Numbered from the stretch's first letter, positions 1-8,906 are shown. The stretch: 64,000 nucleotides of DNA from Chlorobiaceae bacterium (GCA_012972825.1 JABDHL010000001.1:1-64000), one strand, 5' to 3'. Made by a program: numbers and translations. The notes: generated by a model not told the origin, from the sequence alone.

Positions 1-122
1 TCGAACGCATGGCCGATCACGCCACAAGGATAGCCCGTGAAGTCATTTATCTGGTAACCGGCGAAATCGTCCGTCATAAAGGGGATTTCTATGAACATCT
101 CCTCGGATCTTTAGATGATTGA
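1..122 (+). CDS. phoU: PhoU C-terminal end (partial)
   Basis: This is the last 39 codons of a gene entering from the left edge, read from base 3 to a TGA at 120-122. The peptide contains ERMADHATRIAREVIYLVTG followed by EIVRH, the typical last helix and tail of PhoU. PhoU is the cytoplasmic regulator that couples the Pst phosphate transporter to PhoR signalling. The following gene is also PhoU-like. A terminator-like hairpin follows about 40 bases downstream. The identification rests on a short piece but the motif is distinctive. Confidence 0.85.
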   Translation, partial: ERMADHATRIAREVIYLVTGEIVRHKGDFYEHLLGSLDD

Positions 123-161
123 CCGCATTTTTGTTTTTTTCTTGGAATTAATCCTGCAGGT

Positions 162-195
162 CTGCTAAATTAGCAGCACTTTGTTTTTTTTATTT
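162..195 (+). terminator. Candidate Rho-independent terminator after phoU
   Basis: CTGCTAA at 162-168 and TTAGCAG at 170-176 are perfect inverse complements around a single base. They would fold with a small loop, and a T-rich run follows from 181. It sits between the phoU stop and the next gene, as expected for a terminator. The folding energy was not computed. Confidence 0.5.
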
Positions 196-222
196 TTAAC
201 ATAAGCATGGTGTTTGAACTCT

Positions 223-954
223 ATGGCTAACCTGTTAGGCAAATTTTTCGGCGACTCACCGAAATCCACAGAAACCCCGCAAGCATTTACCATCAAGATC
301 GATCCCGACAAGTTCGGTCTTTCCATACAACCTCAGGGTACGGTCTATGTGCAGCTTGAATCCCTCAAGCAGAAGCTGACCAAACTTTCTTCCAATGTTG
401 AAAATAACCTGATGCTCAGTATCCGGGCTTCAACAAAGGGGAACATCGAGCTTGCCTCTTCGGCTTTCAAGTTTGATGAGGCATATATCAGGAAAGGGAA
501 GTTCGAAGTCGAATATCTTACCCTTGCCTATGCAACCTTCCAGAATCTCGGTGAAGAAGACCTCAAAGCAATCAAACAGGCCCGGATGATTCTTTCCGAG
601 CTTGAAAAACTTGCTCAGCTGGCACTCAATATTGCCGACAAGGCCGAGTATGTAAAGTTCGCCAATGTGCAGGAGCTGCATAAGGACGAATATGGATTGA
701 AACCCATGGGGGACATAACAGCTGAAATGATCAAGAAGGCAGTTGAGGCTTTCGTGAGCGGCAACGCCAAGCATGCCAGTGAGACGCTCGTCATGATGAC
801 CGAGATCCAGGGCCTTTATGATAAAGCCCTTGCAAAGATCAAGTTATCCGTCACTGACCAGAACATCACCAATCTGACAGGCATTCTTTCAATTATTGAG
901 CATGTCAAGGCTTCTGCAGACATATCGTGTTCCATTGCAAGCCACTTCTGCTGA
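223..954 (+). CDS. PhoU-domain-like helical protein
   Basis: The product is about 243 residues, all predicted helical, with no signal peptide or membrane segment. Two repeats resemble PhoU domains. The first runs from roughly residue 60 to 145 (GNIELASSAFKFDEAYI, then a helix ending ELEKLAQLALNIADKAE). The second runs from roughly 165 to the end, finishing SIIEHVKASADISCSIASH where PhoU has its ERxxDHAxxIAE helix. The metal-binding acidic residues of true PhoU are mostly absent, so it is probably a divergent paralogue. I chose the ATG at 223 because the in-frame TTG at 214 adds only three residues. Its position right after phoU supports a phosphate-related role, but the function is inferred. 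Confidence 0.6.
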   Translation: MANLLGKFFGDSPKSTETPQAFTIKIDPDKFGLSIQPQGTVYVQLESLKQKLTKLSSNVENNLMLSIRASTKGNIELASSAFKFDEAYIRKGKFEVEYLTLAYATFQNLGEEDLKAIKQARMILSELEKLAQLALNIADKAEYVKFANVQELHKDEYGLKPMGDITAEMIKKAVEAFVSGNAKHASETLVMMTEIQGLYDKALAKIKLSVTDQNITNLTGILSIIEHVKASADISCSIASHFC

Positions 955-1005
955 GACACATCCTCCTGTTTCCGATAAAGAAAAGCGGGTGACGGTTTCA
1001 TACTC

Positions 1006-2109
1006 ATGAAGATTGCTCAAACAATAGCCGGAAGGCTCAAAGAAAACAAGCTGTTCTCTGCCATCCTTCTGATGCTGCTTTTTCTCCTGCTCTTCTGGCT
1101 GGTTCAGCATCGCGATCCAAAAAAAGCTCAGGTGCAAAAGCCTCCGGAGCTTATTCCTGTGTCAGTGGCCCAGGTTTCAAAAGCAGCGGTGCGCGACAGC
1201 TTCAGTACCGTCGGCACTGTTGAGGCTTTCAGAGAGGCCGACATTTTTTCAGAAACCGCCGGCCAGGTTCGCAAGGTATCGGCTGAGCCGGGGGCACACA
1301 AAAAAGCCGGAGATGTCTTGTTCACCGTCGATGATGAACTTGCAGCCTCACGGCAGAGAAAGGCCGATGCTCATTACCGCCAGACGAAACGCGATGTCGA
1401 GCGCTATAAAACCCTCTATGCTGAAGGAGCTGTACCGTTGTCAGCCTTTGAGGCCGTGCAGCTTCAGAACGAAGAGGCACAGGCTGAATTTGTCGCGGCC
1501 AACCGTCAATTCAGCAATACCAAAGTCAAGGCCCCGTTTACAGGCACAGTGACCTCCCGCTTTGTCGAGCAGGGTGAGCTGCTGCACGAGGGGCTGAAGG
1601 TTGCACACATGGTTGATATGACGAAGGTCAAGGTCATCATTCTTGTGCCCGAGCGTGAGATCATCAAATTTGTCCCGGGCACGATGCTTTCCGTGACCAG
1701 CGACACCTATCCCGGTCAGCTGTTCAGCGGCAGGGTCAGTGCGGTCAGCGACAAGTCAGGCCGCGACCATACCTGCAGGGTGGAAGTGCTTCTGCAGAAC
1801 CCGCAGAAAACCACCTTCAGATCAGGAATGTTCGTCAGGACAGTCACCACGGGCGCAGGCCATCGTGAGGCAGTGCTTGTGCCCCGTATCGCCCTTGTTT
1901 CAGGAATAAGAAAGCCGGAAGTGTTTGTGGTCCGCAACGGAAAGGCTTTTTTAAAGCCTTTTTCAGCCGGCATGGAGCTGCAGAAGGAGCTGGAGGTGCT
2001 TGATGGGCTGAACGTGGGCGACAGTGTTGTGACGAGCGGCCAGACAGAGCTTCTCAACGGCTCTGCTGTTCTTGTTATCGGCCGGAAGAAAGGGCCGGCT
2101 GCACCATGA
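1006..2109 (+). CDS. RND efflux periplasmic adaptor (membrane fusion protein)
   Basis: The 367-residue protein has an N-terminal membrane anchor at about residues 16-34. The usual adaptor architecture follows: a lipoyl half-motif (DIFSETAGQVRKVSAEPGAH), a helical hairpin, the second lipoyl half (KVKAPFTGTVTSRFVEQGE) and beta-barrel and membrane-proximal domains. It would bridge the inner-membrane RND pump and an outer-membrane channel. The stop overlaps the start of the pump gene by four bases (ATGA), so the two are translationally coupled. No outer-membrane TolC-like gene is adjacent. The substrate cannot be told from sequence. Confidence 0.9.
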   Translation: MKIAQTIAGRLKENKLFSAILLMLLFLLLFWLVQHRDPKKAQVQKPPELIPVSVAQVSKAAVRDSFSTVGTVEAFREADIFSETAGQVRKVSAEPGAHKKAGDVLFTVDDELAASRQRKADAHYRQTKRDVERYKTLYAEGAVPLSAFEAVQLQNEEAQAEFVAANRQFSNTKVKAPFTGTVTSRFVEQGELLHEGLKVAHMVDMTKVKVIILVPEREIIKFVPGTMLSVTSDTYPGQLFSGRVSAVSDKSGRDHTCRVEVLLQNPQKTTFRSGMFVRTVTTGAGHREAVLVPRIALVSGIRKPEVFVVRNGKAFLKPFSAGMELQKELEVLDGLNVGDSVVTSGQTELLNGSAVLVIGRKKGPAAP

Positions 2110-5100
2110 CGCTTACCGAGCTTGCTATAAAACGGCCGACGCTTATTGTCGTTCTCTTTACCGTGCTTGCCATTCTCGGTCTCTTCAGTTATGGTCAGCT
2201 GCAGTATGAGCTTCTGCCGAAAATGACTCCGCCTGTTGTGACCGTTTCCATCCGCTATCCCGGTGCTTCACCCAGCGAGGTCGAGACATCGCTGACCAAA
2301 CCGGTCGAAGAAGCTGTTTCAGCCATTGAAAAAATTGCATCGATCACCTCAACGTCAACTGAAGGATTATCGGTTGTTGCCATTGAGTTTTCGAATTCCG
2401 CCAATATCGAAAAAGCCCTGCAGGATGCTCAACGCAAGATCAATGAGGTGCGTGACCGCTTCCCTGATGAGGCAAAACCGCCTGTTATCACCCGTTTTGC
2501 GCTTGATGAGGTGCCTGTTCTGCGTATCGGCGCCACATCATCCCTCTCCGATACGGAGTTTTACCAGATGCTCAAGAACGACATCAAACCCCTTCTTTCA
2601 AGTGTTGCCGGCGTCGGGCAGGTTTATCTTCTCGGAGGACGTGAACGTGAAATCAGGGTCAATATCGATCTCGAGCGCCTGCAGAGCTACAGCCTGACGG
2701 TGCCTGATGTGCTCAAAGAGGTCGGGAAGGCCAATCTCGATTTCCCAACCGGCAAGATTGATGATCGCGACCGGCAGTTTGTCGTCAGGCTTGCCGGGAA
2801 ATTTGCAAACCTTGAAGAGCTTCAGGATCTTGTTCTGCGCTCCACCCCGACAGGAAAAGTCGCGCTGCGTGATGTTGCCGAAGTAGAGGACGGATTCAGG
2901 GAGATTACCACTCTCACACGATTGAACGGCCGAGCCTCAGTCGGCATCATGATCATGAAACAGAGCGACGCCAACACTGTTGACGTGAGCCGGCTCACAA
3001 GGGCTGCGCTCTCCCGTCTCGAAAAACTGTACAAGGATAAAAACCTCTCCTTCGATATTGCCCAGGACGCCTCGACCTTCACCCTTGAAGCAGTTACCGC
3101 CGTACAGCACGACCTTATGCTTGCCGTGCTTCTTGTCGCCCTTGTGATGATGCTTTTTCTGCACAGCCTGCGCAACTCCCTCATCGTACTCGTCTCCATA
3201 CCGACCTCGCTCATCACCACCTTTACGGGCATGTACCTCTTCGGGTTTTCGCTGAACCTCATGACGCTTCTCTCTCTTTCGCTGGTTGTGGGCGTTCTGG
3301 TGGACGACTCCATCGTGGTGCTCGAAAATATCTACCGCCACCTTGAACGTGGTGAGGAGCCACGCAGTGCAGCTCTCATGGGGAGAAACGAGATAGGCTT
3401 TACAGCGCTCTCCATTACCCTTGTTGACGTGGTCGTCTTTCTTCCGCTCTCTCTTGTCAGCGGCATAGTCGGCAACATCCTGCGTGAATTTTCCGTGGTC
3501 ATGGTCATTTCCACCCTGGTCAGCCTGTTTGTCTCCTTCACGCTGACACCGCTCCTCGCTTCACGATTTTCCAAAGTCGAAAAGCTTTCGGGCAAAAACC
3601 CCTTCGAAAAATTTGCCATTGCTTTTGAGCAGAACTACCAGCACTTTCGTCAGCTCTATCTCGATCTTCTGCAGTGGAGTCTCCGTAATCCCCGAAAAGT
3701 TATTGCAAGTGCTGCACTGCTGCTTGCCGCCTCATTCAGCCTGCTTGTTTTCGGCAGGATAGGAGGGGAGTTTATCGAAGTATCGGACCGGGGCGAGTTC
3801 TCCGTCATGCTGGAACTTGAACCGGGAACCAATCTTGAGGAGACCAACCGCCTGACCAGGATGGTGGAGCACCGTCTCTTCTCCATGCCTGAGGTGAAAA
3901 AACTGCTCGTCAATGTCGGAGCTTCCAGTGAAGGCTTTTTCAACCAGAGCGCCGACAACATTTCCGAACTCAACGTCAGGCTTTCACCAAAAGAGGAACG
4001 GAAGAGTTCAACGGATGACGTCATGCAGGCTGTCCGAAACAGTCTGAAGGATGTTGCCGGCCTCAAGGCAAGCATCAATCCCATAGGTATTTTCGGAACT
4101 GCCAATGAAACACCGGTTGCCGTCATCATCAGCGGCCCCCTGAGAAGTCAGGTCACCCGAGCTGCCGAAGCATTGCGTGACAGCATCAAAACAATACCCG
4201 GCACAGCTGATGTCAAGCTCACATCCCGGGTCGGCAATCCGGAAATGCGCATTGTTATTGATCGTGAAAAAATGGCCACCTTCGGTCTCTCCATCGCCGA
4301 CGTCGGAGCAGCCCTCCGCACGGCCTACGCAGGCGACGAAGCAGGGAAGTACCGCGATGGAAACGATGAGTACGACATCAGGGTCATGCTCGACAAGTAT
4401 TACCGTCAGGATACTTCCACGCTTGCCGACATCACCTTCCGAACCCCGCAGGGCGATATGGTCAGGCTCGGTCAGTTCGTGAGCTTTGAACAGGATCGCG
4501 GCTATACGCAGCTGCAGCGCAAAGATCGCAACAATGCCGTCTGGGTCAAGGCACAGGTTATCGGCCGCCCTGTAGGCACTGTCGGGCAGGATATCGAACG
4601 CGTGTTCGGGAATATGAAAAAACGCGGCCTCATGCCCTCAACGCTCTCTTACGCCTACGAATCCGACCTCAAACGCCAGGGCGAGTCCTTTTCAACTCTA
4701 CTTATGGCTTTTATGGTCGCCATTATTTTTGTCTACCTCATCATGGTTGCTCTCTACGACTCCTACGTCTGGCCCATGGTGGTGATGTTCTCTATTCCGC
4801 TTGCCATTATCGGAGCGCTTTTCGCCCTCGCCCTTACCGGCAAATCCCTCAGCATTTTCACCATTCTCGGCATCATCATGCTTGTCGGCCTGGTTGGTAA
4901 AAACGCGATTCTTCTTGTCGATTTCATCAACAAATACCGACTTGAGGGAATGGGAGTGACTGAATCGATCATTGAAGCGGGAAAGGAAAGGCTGCGCCCT
5001 ATACTCATGACCACCCTTACACTCATCTTCGGGCTTCTGCCCATTGCGCTTTCGGGAAGTTCCGGTTCTGAATGGAAATCCGGCCTTGCCGTAGCGCTTG

Positions 5101-5234
5101 TCGGCGGTCTTGCCAGTTCCATGTTTTTAACGCTGCTGGTGATTCCGGTCGTCTATGTCTGGTTTGAATCACTGCGCAGCCGGGTTTCAACTATTCGAAC
5201 GTTTCGCTTTGGTAAAGGGAGTGCGAAGGCATGA
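2106..5234 (+). CDS. RND-family inner-membrane efflux pump (AcrB/MexF-like)
   Basis: The 1042 residues match the usual size of hydrophobe/amphiphile RND pumps. The protein begins with a cytoplasmic stub and TM1 (LAIKRPTLIVVLFTVLAILG). It has the pore-domain motif YPGASPSEVET and the paired aspartates of TM4 (GVLVDDSIVVLENIY, around residue 400) that relay protons. The second half is the expected internal duplication, including GLVGKNAILLVDFIN. It shares an operon and an ATGA overlap with the adaptor gene upstream. The family call is firm; drug versus lipid or metal export is open, although heavy-metal CzcA-type pumps look less likely. Confidence 0.92.
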   Translation: MTLTELAIKRPTLIVVLFTVLAILGLFSYGQLQYELLPKMTPPVVTVSIRYPGASPSEVETSLTKPVEEAVSAIEKIASITSTSTEGLSVVAIEFSNSANIEKALQDAQRKINEVRDRFPDEAKPPVITRFALDEVPVLRIGATSSLSDTEFYQMLKNDIKPLLSSVAGVGQVYLLGGREREIRVNIDLERLQSYSLTVPDVLKEVGKANLDFPTGKIDDRDRQFVVRLAGKFANLEELQDLVLRSTPTGKVALRDVAEVEDGFREITTLTRLNGRASVGIMIMKQSDANTVDVSRLTRAALSRLEKLYKDKNLSFDIAQDASTFTLEAVTAVQHDLMLAVLLVALVMMLFLHSLRNSLIVLVSIPTSLITTFTGMYLFGFSLNLMTLLSLSLVVGVLVDDSIVVLENIYRHLERGEEPRSAALMGRNEIGFTALSITLVDVVVFLPLSLVSGIVGNILREFSVVMVISTLVSLFVSFTLTPLLASRFSKVEKLSGKNPFEKFAIAFEQNYQHFRQLYLDLLQWSLRNPRKVIASAALLLAASFSLLVFGRIGGEFIEVSDRGEFSVMLELEPGTNLEETNRLTRMVEHRLFSMPEVKKLLVNVGASSEGFFNQSADNISELNVRLSPKEERKSSTDDVMQAVRNSLKDVAGLKASINPIGIFGTANETPVAVIISGPLRSQVTRAAEALRDSIKTIPGTADVKLTSRVGNPEMRIVIDREKMATFGLSIADVGAALRTAYAGDEAGKYRDGNDEYDIRVMLDKYYRQDTSTLADITFRTPQGDMVRLGQFVSFEQDRGYTQLQRKDRNNAVWVKAQVIGRPVGTVGQDIERVFGNMKKRGLMPSTLSYAYESDLKRQGESFSTLLMAFMVAIIFVYLIMVALYDSYVWPMVVMFSIPLAIIGALFALALTGKSLSIFTILGIIMLVGLVGKNAILLVDFINKYRLEGMGVTESIIEAGKERLRPILMTTLTLIFGLLPIALSGSSGSEWKSGLAVALVGGLASSMFLTLLVIPVVYVWFESLRSRVSTIRTFRFGKGSAKA

Positions 5235-5275
5235 TAATTTTTTGTAACATGGATTTGTAACAAAGAGGAACAGCA

Positions 5276-5695
5276 ATGACATATTTTTCAAACCAGACAC
5301 CCGTTTTACTTCTCTGCAGGGCTGCTCTTGCCTTTTCATGGATATACCAGGGGGCAGTGCCTAAAATAGTGTGCCAGAGCAAGGGCGAGGTCGATCTTCT
5401 CGGCCATGTCATTCCGGTTTATCAGTGGGTGTGCGAGGCTATTTTCTGGATAGGAGCAGGCGAGATACTCTTCGGGCTTCTGCTGCTTGCCGCGGCATGG
5501 AGCTGGGTGTTCTGGCTCAACATCGTGACGCTGACAGGGCTGCTTCTTTTCGTTCTTCTTTTTGAACCTGCCATGTTCACGCTGCCGTTCAATCCACTGA
5601 CGCTCAATGTTTCGCTCATTGCACTCTCTGTGATTGCCCTGATAGAGATGAACAACATAAAACACGGCCACCCGAATGAAAGCGCACCCTTATGA
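5276..5695 (+). CDS. DoxX-like small membrane protein
   Basis: The 139-residue protein has four hydrophobic segments. The N-terminus (LCRAALAFSWIYQGAVPKIV) carries the aromatic-GxxPK signature of the DoxX-like (DoxX_3) family. Members are inner-membrane proteins of largely unknown function, some linked to quinone-dependent oxidation. The gene overlaps the next one by 20 bases, so the two are probably translated together and may form a complex. AAAGAGGAA just upstream is a plausible ribosome-binding site. Confidence 0.7.
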   Translation: MTYFSNQTPVLLLCRAALAFSWIYQGAVPKIVCQSKGEVDLLGHVIPVYQWVCEAIFWIGAGEILFGLLLLAAAWSWVFWLNIVTLTGLLLFVLLFEPAMFTLPFNPLTLNVSLIALSVIALIEMNNIKHGHPNESAPL

Positions 5696-6944
5696 TGGAA
5701 AGCTGAGCGCCGTTGTCCGGCTCTTTCTTGCTGTTTCAGTCATCGTCATCACCGTAACCTCTTTCATTGCCGCCGGAGGAACGATGACGGGTACTCACGT
5801 TCTCCTGAAACTTCATCCCTATATCTTTTTTATCGGTTTCGGCAACCTTGCCATACTTATCCTCAACCGATATCTCACTGCGGCCATCTACCCTGAACTC
5901 ACCATAGATCCCGTAAAGCAGCAACGTTATATTTATACGGTCATTCTTGCTCTTGTCATGATCACCGTAGCCGTCGTCATGGAGTGGCCGCTGCTCAAAG
6001 CCTTGACCGGTCTAATGCTTATGCTGCTCATTGCAGGGCCGATCAGGGAGATTTTCACCACCCTTTCAATTCCTAAAATCTGGAAAGAGGTCTCCGTCCG
6101 CTACTACATCTTTGATGTTCTTTTTCTCCTTAATGCCAACCTCGGTCTCTTTACTCTCGGACTTAAGGAGGCTTTTCCCCATCAAACAATCATTCCGTTT
6201 TTCGTCACCCAGTCCTCCTATTTTCTCGGCTCCTCGTTTCCTCTGAGCATCAGCGTCATGGGCTTCCTTTACACGTACGCATGGAGCAAATCCTCAAAGC
6301 GCGAGCTTATCAAACGGCTTTTCAGCCTCTGGTTCTATATTTTTGTCGGCGGAGTGCTGCTCTTTCTCATCGTTATCCTTGCCGGCTACTATTCAGGGAT
6401 GATGCTCATCAGCCATATCCTGCTCTTCGGCGTCATGGCACTCCTTGGAAGCTTTGCCATCTACCTCTACAACTTTTTCAAACAGAACTTCCATCACCCC
6501 GCACTTGCTTTTCTCCTCAGCGGCCTTGCACTGCTCTTTGCCACAAGCGGATTCGGGATCATGAATATCTACTTCATGAAGGGGCTGCCCTTCGGCACTT
6601 TTCCTCCGCTGCGTCCTGACAGGATGTGGATCTATCATGCGCATACCCATGCTGCGCTGCTCGGCTGGATAACCTGTTCATTCATCGGTATGATCTATAT
6701 CGTCCTGCCATCCATTGTCCGCTCCAACTCCCTGGAGCTGCTCAGAAGCGATTCAGTACTTTCCGCCATTCTCAGCGAGGGTAGCAGAAAAAAAGCGTTC
6801 AGGCAGCTGACCGTGCTTTTACTTGCGGCAACCGCCATCATTCTGGCATTCTTTCTTGACAATCACATGATGCTCAGCGTCAGCGGGTTTATTTTCGGAT
6901 GCTCCGTGTATTTCCTGAACATCAATCTTCAGCAGGAACAGTGA
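5676..6944 (+). CDS. Polytopic membrane protein resembling haem-copper oxidase subunit I
   Basis: The 422-residue protein has about eleven to twelve hydrophobic segments and no large soluble domain. Near residue 320 it has YHAHTHAALLGW, which resembles the histidine-rich segment of NorB, cbb3 subunit I and related haem-copper proteins. A second His-containing helix near the N-terminus (LKLHPYIFFIGFGNLAIL) could supply a further ligand. It lacks the full set of binuclear-centre histidines that I would require to call it an oxidase. The 20-base overlap with the DoxX-like gene suggests a two-component membrane unit. It meets the downstream minus-strand regulator gene stop to stop. Confidence 0.55.
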   Translation: MKAHPYDGKLSAVVRLFLAVSVIVITVTSFIAAGGTMTGTHVLLKLHPYIFFIGFGNLAILILNRYLTAAIYPELTIDPVKQQRYIYTVILALVMITVAVVMEWPLLKALTGLMLMLLIAGPIREIFTTLSIPKIWKEVSVRYYIFDVLFLLNANLGLFTLGLKEAFPHQTIIPFFVTQSSYFLGSSFPLSISVMGFLYTYAWSKSSKRELIKRLFSLWFYIFVGGVLLFLIVILAGYYSGMMLISHILLFGVMALLGSFAIYLYNFFKQNFHHPALAFLLSGLALLFATSGFGIMNIYFMKGLPFGTFPPLRPDRMWIYHAHTHAALLGWITCSFIGMIYIVLPSIVRSNSLELLRSDSVLSAILSEGSRKKAFRQLTVLLLAATAIILAFFLDNHMMLSVSGFIFGCSVYFLNINLQQEQ

Positions 6945-7445
6945 TTATGAGAGAGCAAGATTTGAAAGATAGCTCTTTATCGATTCGTGTTTCCCCAGCC
7001 CAAGCTTGTGATGCATTCTGTATCGTATGCTTTCCATTCCTCTTGTCGTTATACCGACAGAACGTGCAATTTCCTTGGTATCGTAGTTCAACCTGACAAG
7101 CACGGATATTCTCAGCTCCCGCTGGCTGAGGTTGGGGTGTTTTTTCTGCAGTTTCGATAAAAATACCGAATCAGACTCAGTCAGTTCCATGTTCAATCGT
7201 TTTTCGGTAATTTCTTTGTCGATAAGATGCAGACAAGTGCCTGTCATCACCCTCTTGACGCCGGGATCAATTTCAAGCGCATAAATCTGATCGAGCAGAC
7301 TCCGCAGAATTGTCGATTTTTCCGTAATTGCCGTCGCGACTCTCGTCAGTTCCTTCTCCTGCGTCTCAATTCTTGTTTTAAGAGCTGAAATCTGGTTCTC
7401 AACATCTTCAGCAGCGTGTTTGTTCGTTGTCGTTTGCGGGCACAT
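6945..7445 (-). CDS. LuxR-type helix-turn-helix regulator with coiled-coil N-terminus
   Basis: Reading from the ATG at 7445 gives 166 residues. Residues of about 10-70 are strongly heptad-patterned (ENQISALKTRIETQEKEL) and likely form a coiled coil. The C-terminal 60 residues are a LuxR/GerE DNA-binding domain: LSQRELRISVLVRLNYDTKE, then IARSVGITTRGMESIRYRMHH. There is no receiver domain, so any signal would be sensed elsewhere. A longer open frame exists to 7658, but it runs through the palindrome and the neighbouring gene, so I prefer the shorter start. No clear Shine-Dalgarno is visible. Targets are unknown. Confidence 0.75.
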   Translation of the reverse strand: MCPQTTTNKHAAEDVENQISALKTRIETQEKELTRVATAITEKSTILRSLLDQIYALEIDPGVKRVMTGTCLHLIDKEITEKRLNMELTESDSVFLSKLQKKHPNLSQRELRISVLVRLNYDTKEIARSVGITTRGMESIRYRMHHKLGLGKHESIKSYLSNLALS

Positions 7446-7480
7446 AGTTATAACAATAAGGAGTTTGGGTAAATGTTTGA

Positions 7481-7501
7481 TACTTTCAAAATATGAAAGT
7501 A
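7481..7501. promoter_or_regulatory. Perfect inverted repeat between divergent genes (candidate operator)
   Basis: TACTTTC (7481-7487) and GAAAGTA (7495-7501) are exact inverse complements separated by seven A/T bases. The repeat lies 10 bases before the AbiEi-like start and in front of the divergent regulator gene. AbiEi antitoxins are known to repress their own operon by binding inverted repeats, so an operator is the natural reading. The binding protein is inferred. Confidence 0.5.
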
Positions 7502-7511
7502 CCTTGCAAAA

Positions 7512-7847
7512 ATGAGTCTCCTTGTTAAAAAAATTCAGCAAGCTGACTTGGCTGAGCGTGTTATTACAGAAAGTCAGTTGGCTCGTCTGATTGGGGGAAC
7601 ACCGCAGCGTCGTTATAGCCTGGTTAACCGTGCCTTGCATCAGGGTGAGCTGCTGCATTTGCGTCGTGGTCGTTACCTGCTATCTTCAGTCAGGCAACAT
7701 AGAAAGGTTAATCTCTTTTTTTTAGCTTACTTGGTCGGATTTCTTACAGGATATTCTGAATCCGCAGGGAGGATATATGATGATTTTTTCTTTCACGTTG
7801 CTACATCTAACCTTATTCTGTTCGGATATAACGATGGCAAAGTATAA
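7512..7847 (+). pseudogene. Truncated AbiEi-type antitoxin (type IV toxin-antitoxin) remnant
   Basis: The first 57 residues are a recognisable AbiEi winged-helix domain: ITESQLARLIGGTPQRRYSL, then HLRRGRYLL. Full-length AbiEi proteins are about 190-280 residues and continue with a conserved C-terminal antitoxin domain. Here the frame runs into about 45 unrelated residues and stops at 111, and no AbiEii nucleotidyltransferase toxin follows. The likely history is loss of the toxin gene and of the antitoxin C-terminus, leaving the DNA-binding part and a perfect palindrome upstream. The remaining fragment could still bind that operator. Confidence 0.6.
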
Positions 7848-7852
7848 TGAAT

Positions 7853-7889
7853 GCTTTGGCGGCAGGAAGTACACATAGTCAACAACGTC
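7853..7889. repeat. Dispersed repeat, copy 1 (matches 21549-21582)
   Basis: GCTTTGGCGG and AGTCAACAACGTC are shared with 21549-21582 at similar spacing. Read on the minus strand, both copies encode DVVD followed by a PPK motif, so they may be ends of the same decayed gene family rather than a functional repeat. Each copy lies just downstream of an accessory gene (the AbiEi remnant here, the Rpn nuclease at the other site). Confidence 0.4.
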
Positions 7890-7963
7890 TATTCTCAAGA
7901 TCTCCAGATCATCGCCCTGACCCTCGATGACCTTTTCTGAAAGAGCTAACTATCAGGGGGAAC

Positions 7964-8656
7964 TCAGTCGATGTTTCTGGTTTGAATGATGCGTCTTTCG
8001 GGCAGGATAATGGCTGTTAATGTGCCCAGGAGCGGATTATCCTTATAGACACAACCTGTATCAATGGCTATGAGTCGATCGATTGAAACCGGAGCAGTTA
8101 CAGGGGTGTGTGCACAGACAAGAGTTTTTTCCCAGTTGTAGGCGCTGGTGTTCAGGAATTCCGGGCGCATATGTATCCGTTGAAAGCAAAAATCCTGCGG
8201 CTGATAGTACAGCAGGTTATTTTTAATGGAGAGTTCAGGATCAAGACCGCCATGCGTAAAGAAATAGTTTTCCGTTTCCAAAGTGAATTGAAAACTTCGT
8301 AAGAAAGCTATGTGATCCTGAGGAATATCGTGTATTGCGGGGCTGCTGTAGGATTTCAACGTTGCCTCTCCACCGTTGGCAAGCCATTCGGTCGAGTTGT
8401 GGTTTTCAAGGTAATCGAGAAACATCAACTCATGGTTGCCCATGAGAAAATGGCAGGAGTGAGATGAGTCGAGTTTGATCAGATAGTCAACCACCTCTTT
8501 TGAGTGATCTCCCCGATCAATAACATCGCCCAAAAAAACCAGCTGGTCGTCGGGTTTGAGGTGAATCAGCCTGACCAGCTTTTTCAGAGAAAACAGACAT
8601 CCATGGACATCTCCTACGGCTATTATACGTTTTCTTTCAGATAACACCATATGCAT
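7964..8656 (-). CDS. Metallophosphoesterase, PP2A/PrpA/ApaH-like
   Basis: The 230-residue soluble protein carries the full metallophosphoesterase motif set: GDVHG at residues 15-19, GDVIDRGD at 43-50 and GNHE at 73-76, with downstream His residues in FFTHGG and CAHTPV. These bind the two metal ions and activate water. Bacterial relatives are Ser/Thr protein phosphatases or diadenosine tetraphosphatases, and sequence alone does not separate them. Two ATGs two codons apart (8656 and 8650) are equally possible starts. It reads away from the polysaccharide locus and is probably unrelated to it. Confidence 0.85.
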   Translation of the reverse strand: MHMVLSERKRIIAVGDVHGCLFSLKKLVRLIHLKPDDQLVFLGDVIDRGDHSKEVVDYLIKLDSSHSCHFLMGNHELMFLDYLENHNSTEWLANGGEATLKSYSSPAIHDIPQDHIAFLRSFQFTLETENYFFTHGGLDPELSIKNNLLYYQPQDFCFQRIHMRPEFLNTSAYNWEKTLVCAHTPVTAPVSIDRLIAIDTGCVYKDNPLLGTLTAIILPERRIIQTRNID

Positions 8657-8906
8657 AGTTCTGCTCTTACGAAAAAAAAGGATAAAGATTTTTTAGATAT
8701 ACTTGAAATATTTAATATATTTTTCCAACACATTTATACCCCTTGATACAGTGAGAAATAAAACAAGTTTGACATTGACAGTGTTGAGAATGCAACATAG
8801 CAATGTTTGCTCAGGGATACAGGCATAATGCAAATTCCAAAGAAATATTTATATTTCACTCCACAAGGATAGATGTAACAGAGGCTTTAATATAAACAGG
8901 AGAGGC
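8657..8906. other. AT-rich intergenic region opening the polysaccharide locus
   Basis: About 250 bases separate the divergent phosphatase gene from the first gene of the export block. TTGACA occurs twice back to back (8769-8780), but no good -10 box follows at 16-18 bases, so I do not assign a promoter. An AGGAGAGG ribosome-binding site ends a few bases before the ATG at 8907. No RfaH/ops-type element was seen here. Confidence 0.4.

Noticed and set aside
3332-3619. Antisense open frames inside the RND pump gene
   Set aside because: They are shadows of a GC-rich coding strand, with Ser/Arg-rich translations and no ribosome-binding sites. The same applies to the other antisense frames across the window.
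6945-7658. Longer LuxR-type regulator starting at 7658
   Set aside because: The extra 71 residues are unlike the family and run antisense through the AbiEi start and the palindrome, so I used the ATG at 7445.
8769-8798. Promoter from TTGACA at 8769/8775
   Set aside because: No acceptable -10 hexamer at 16-18 bases.
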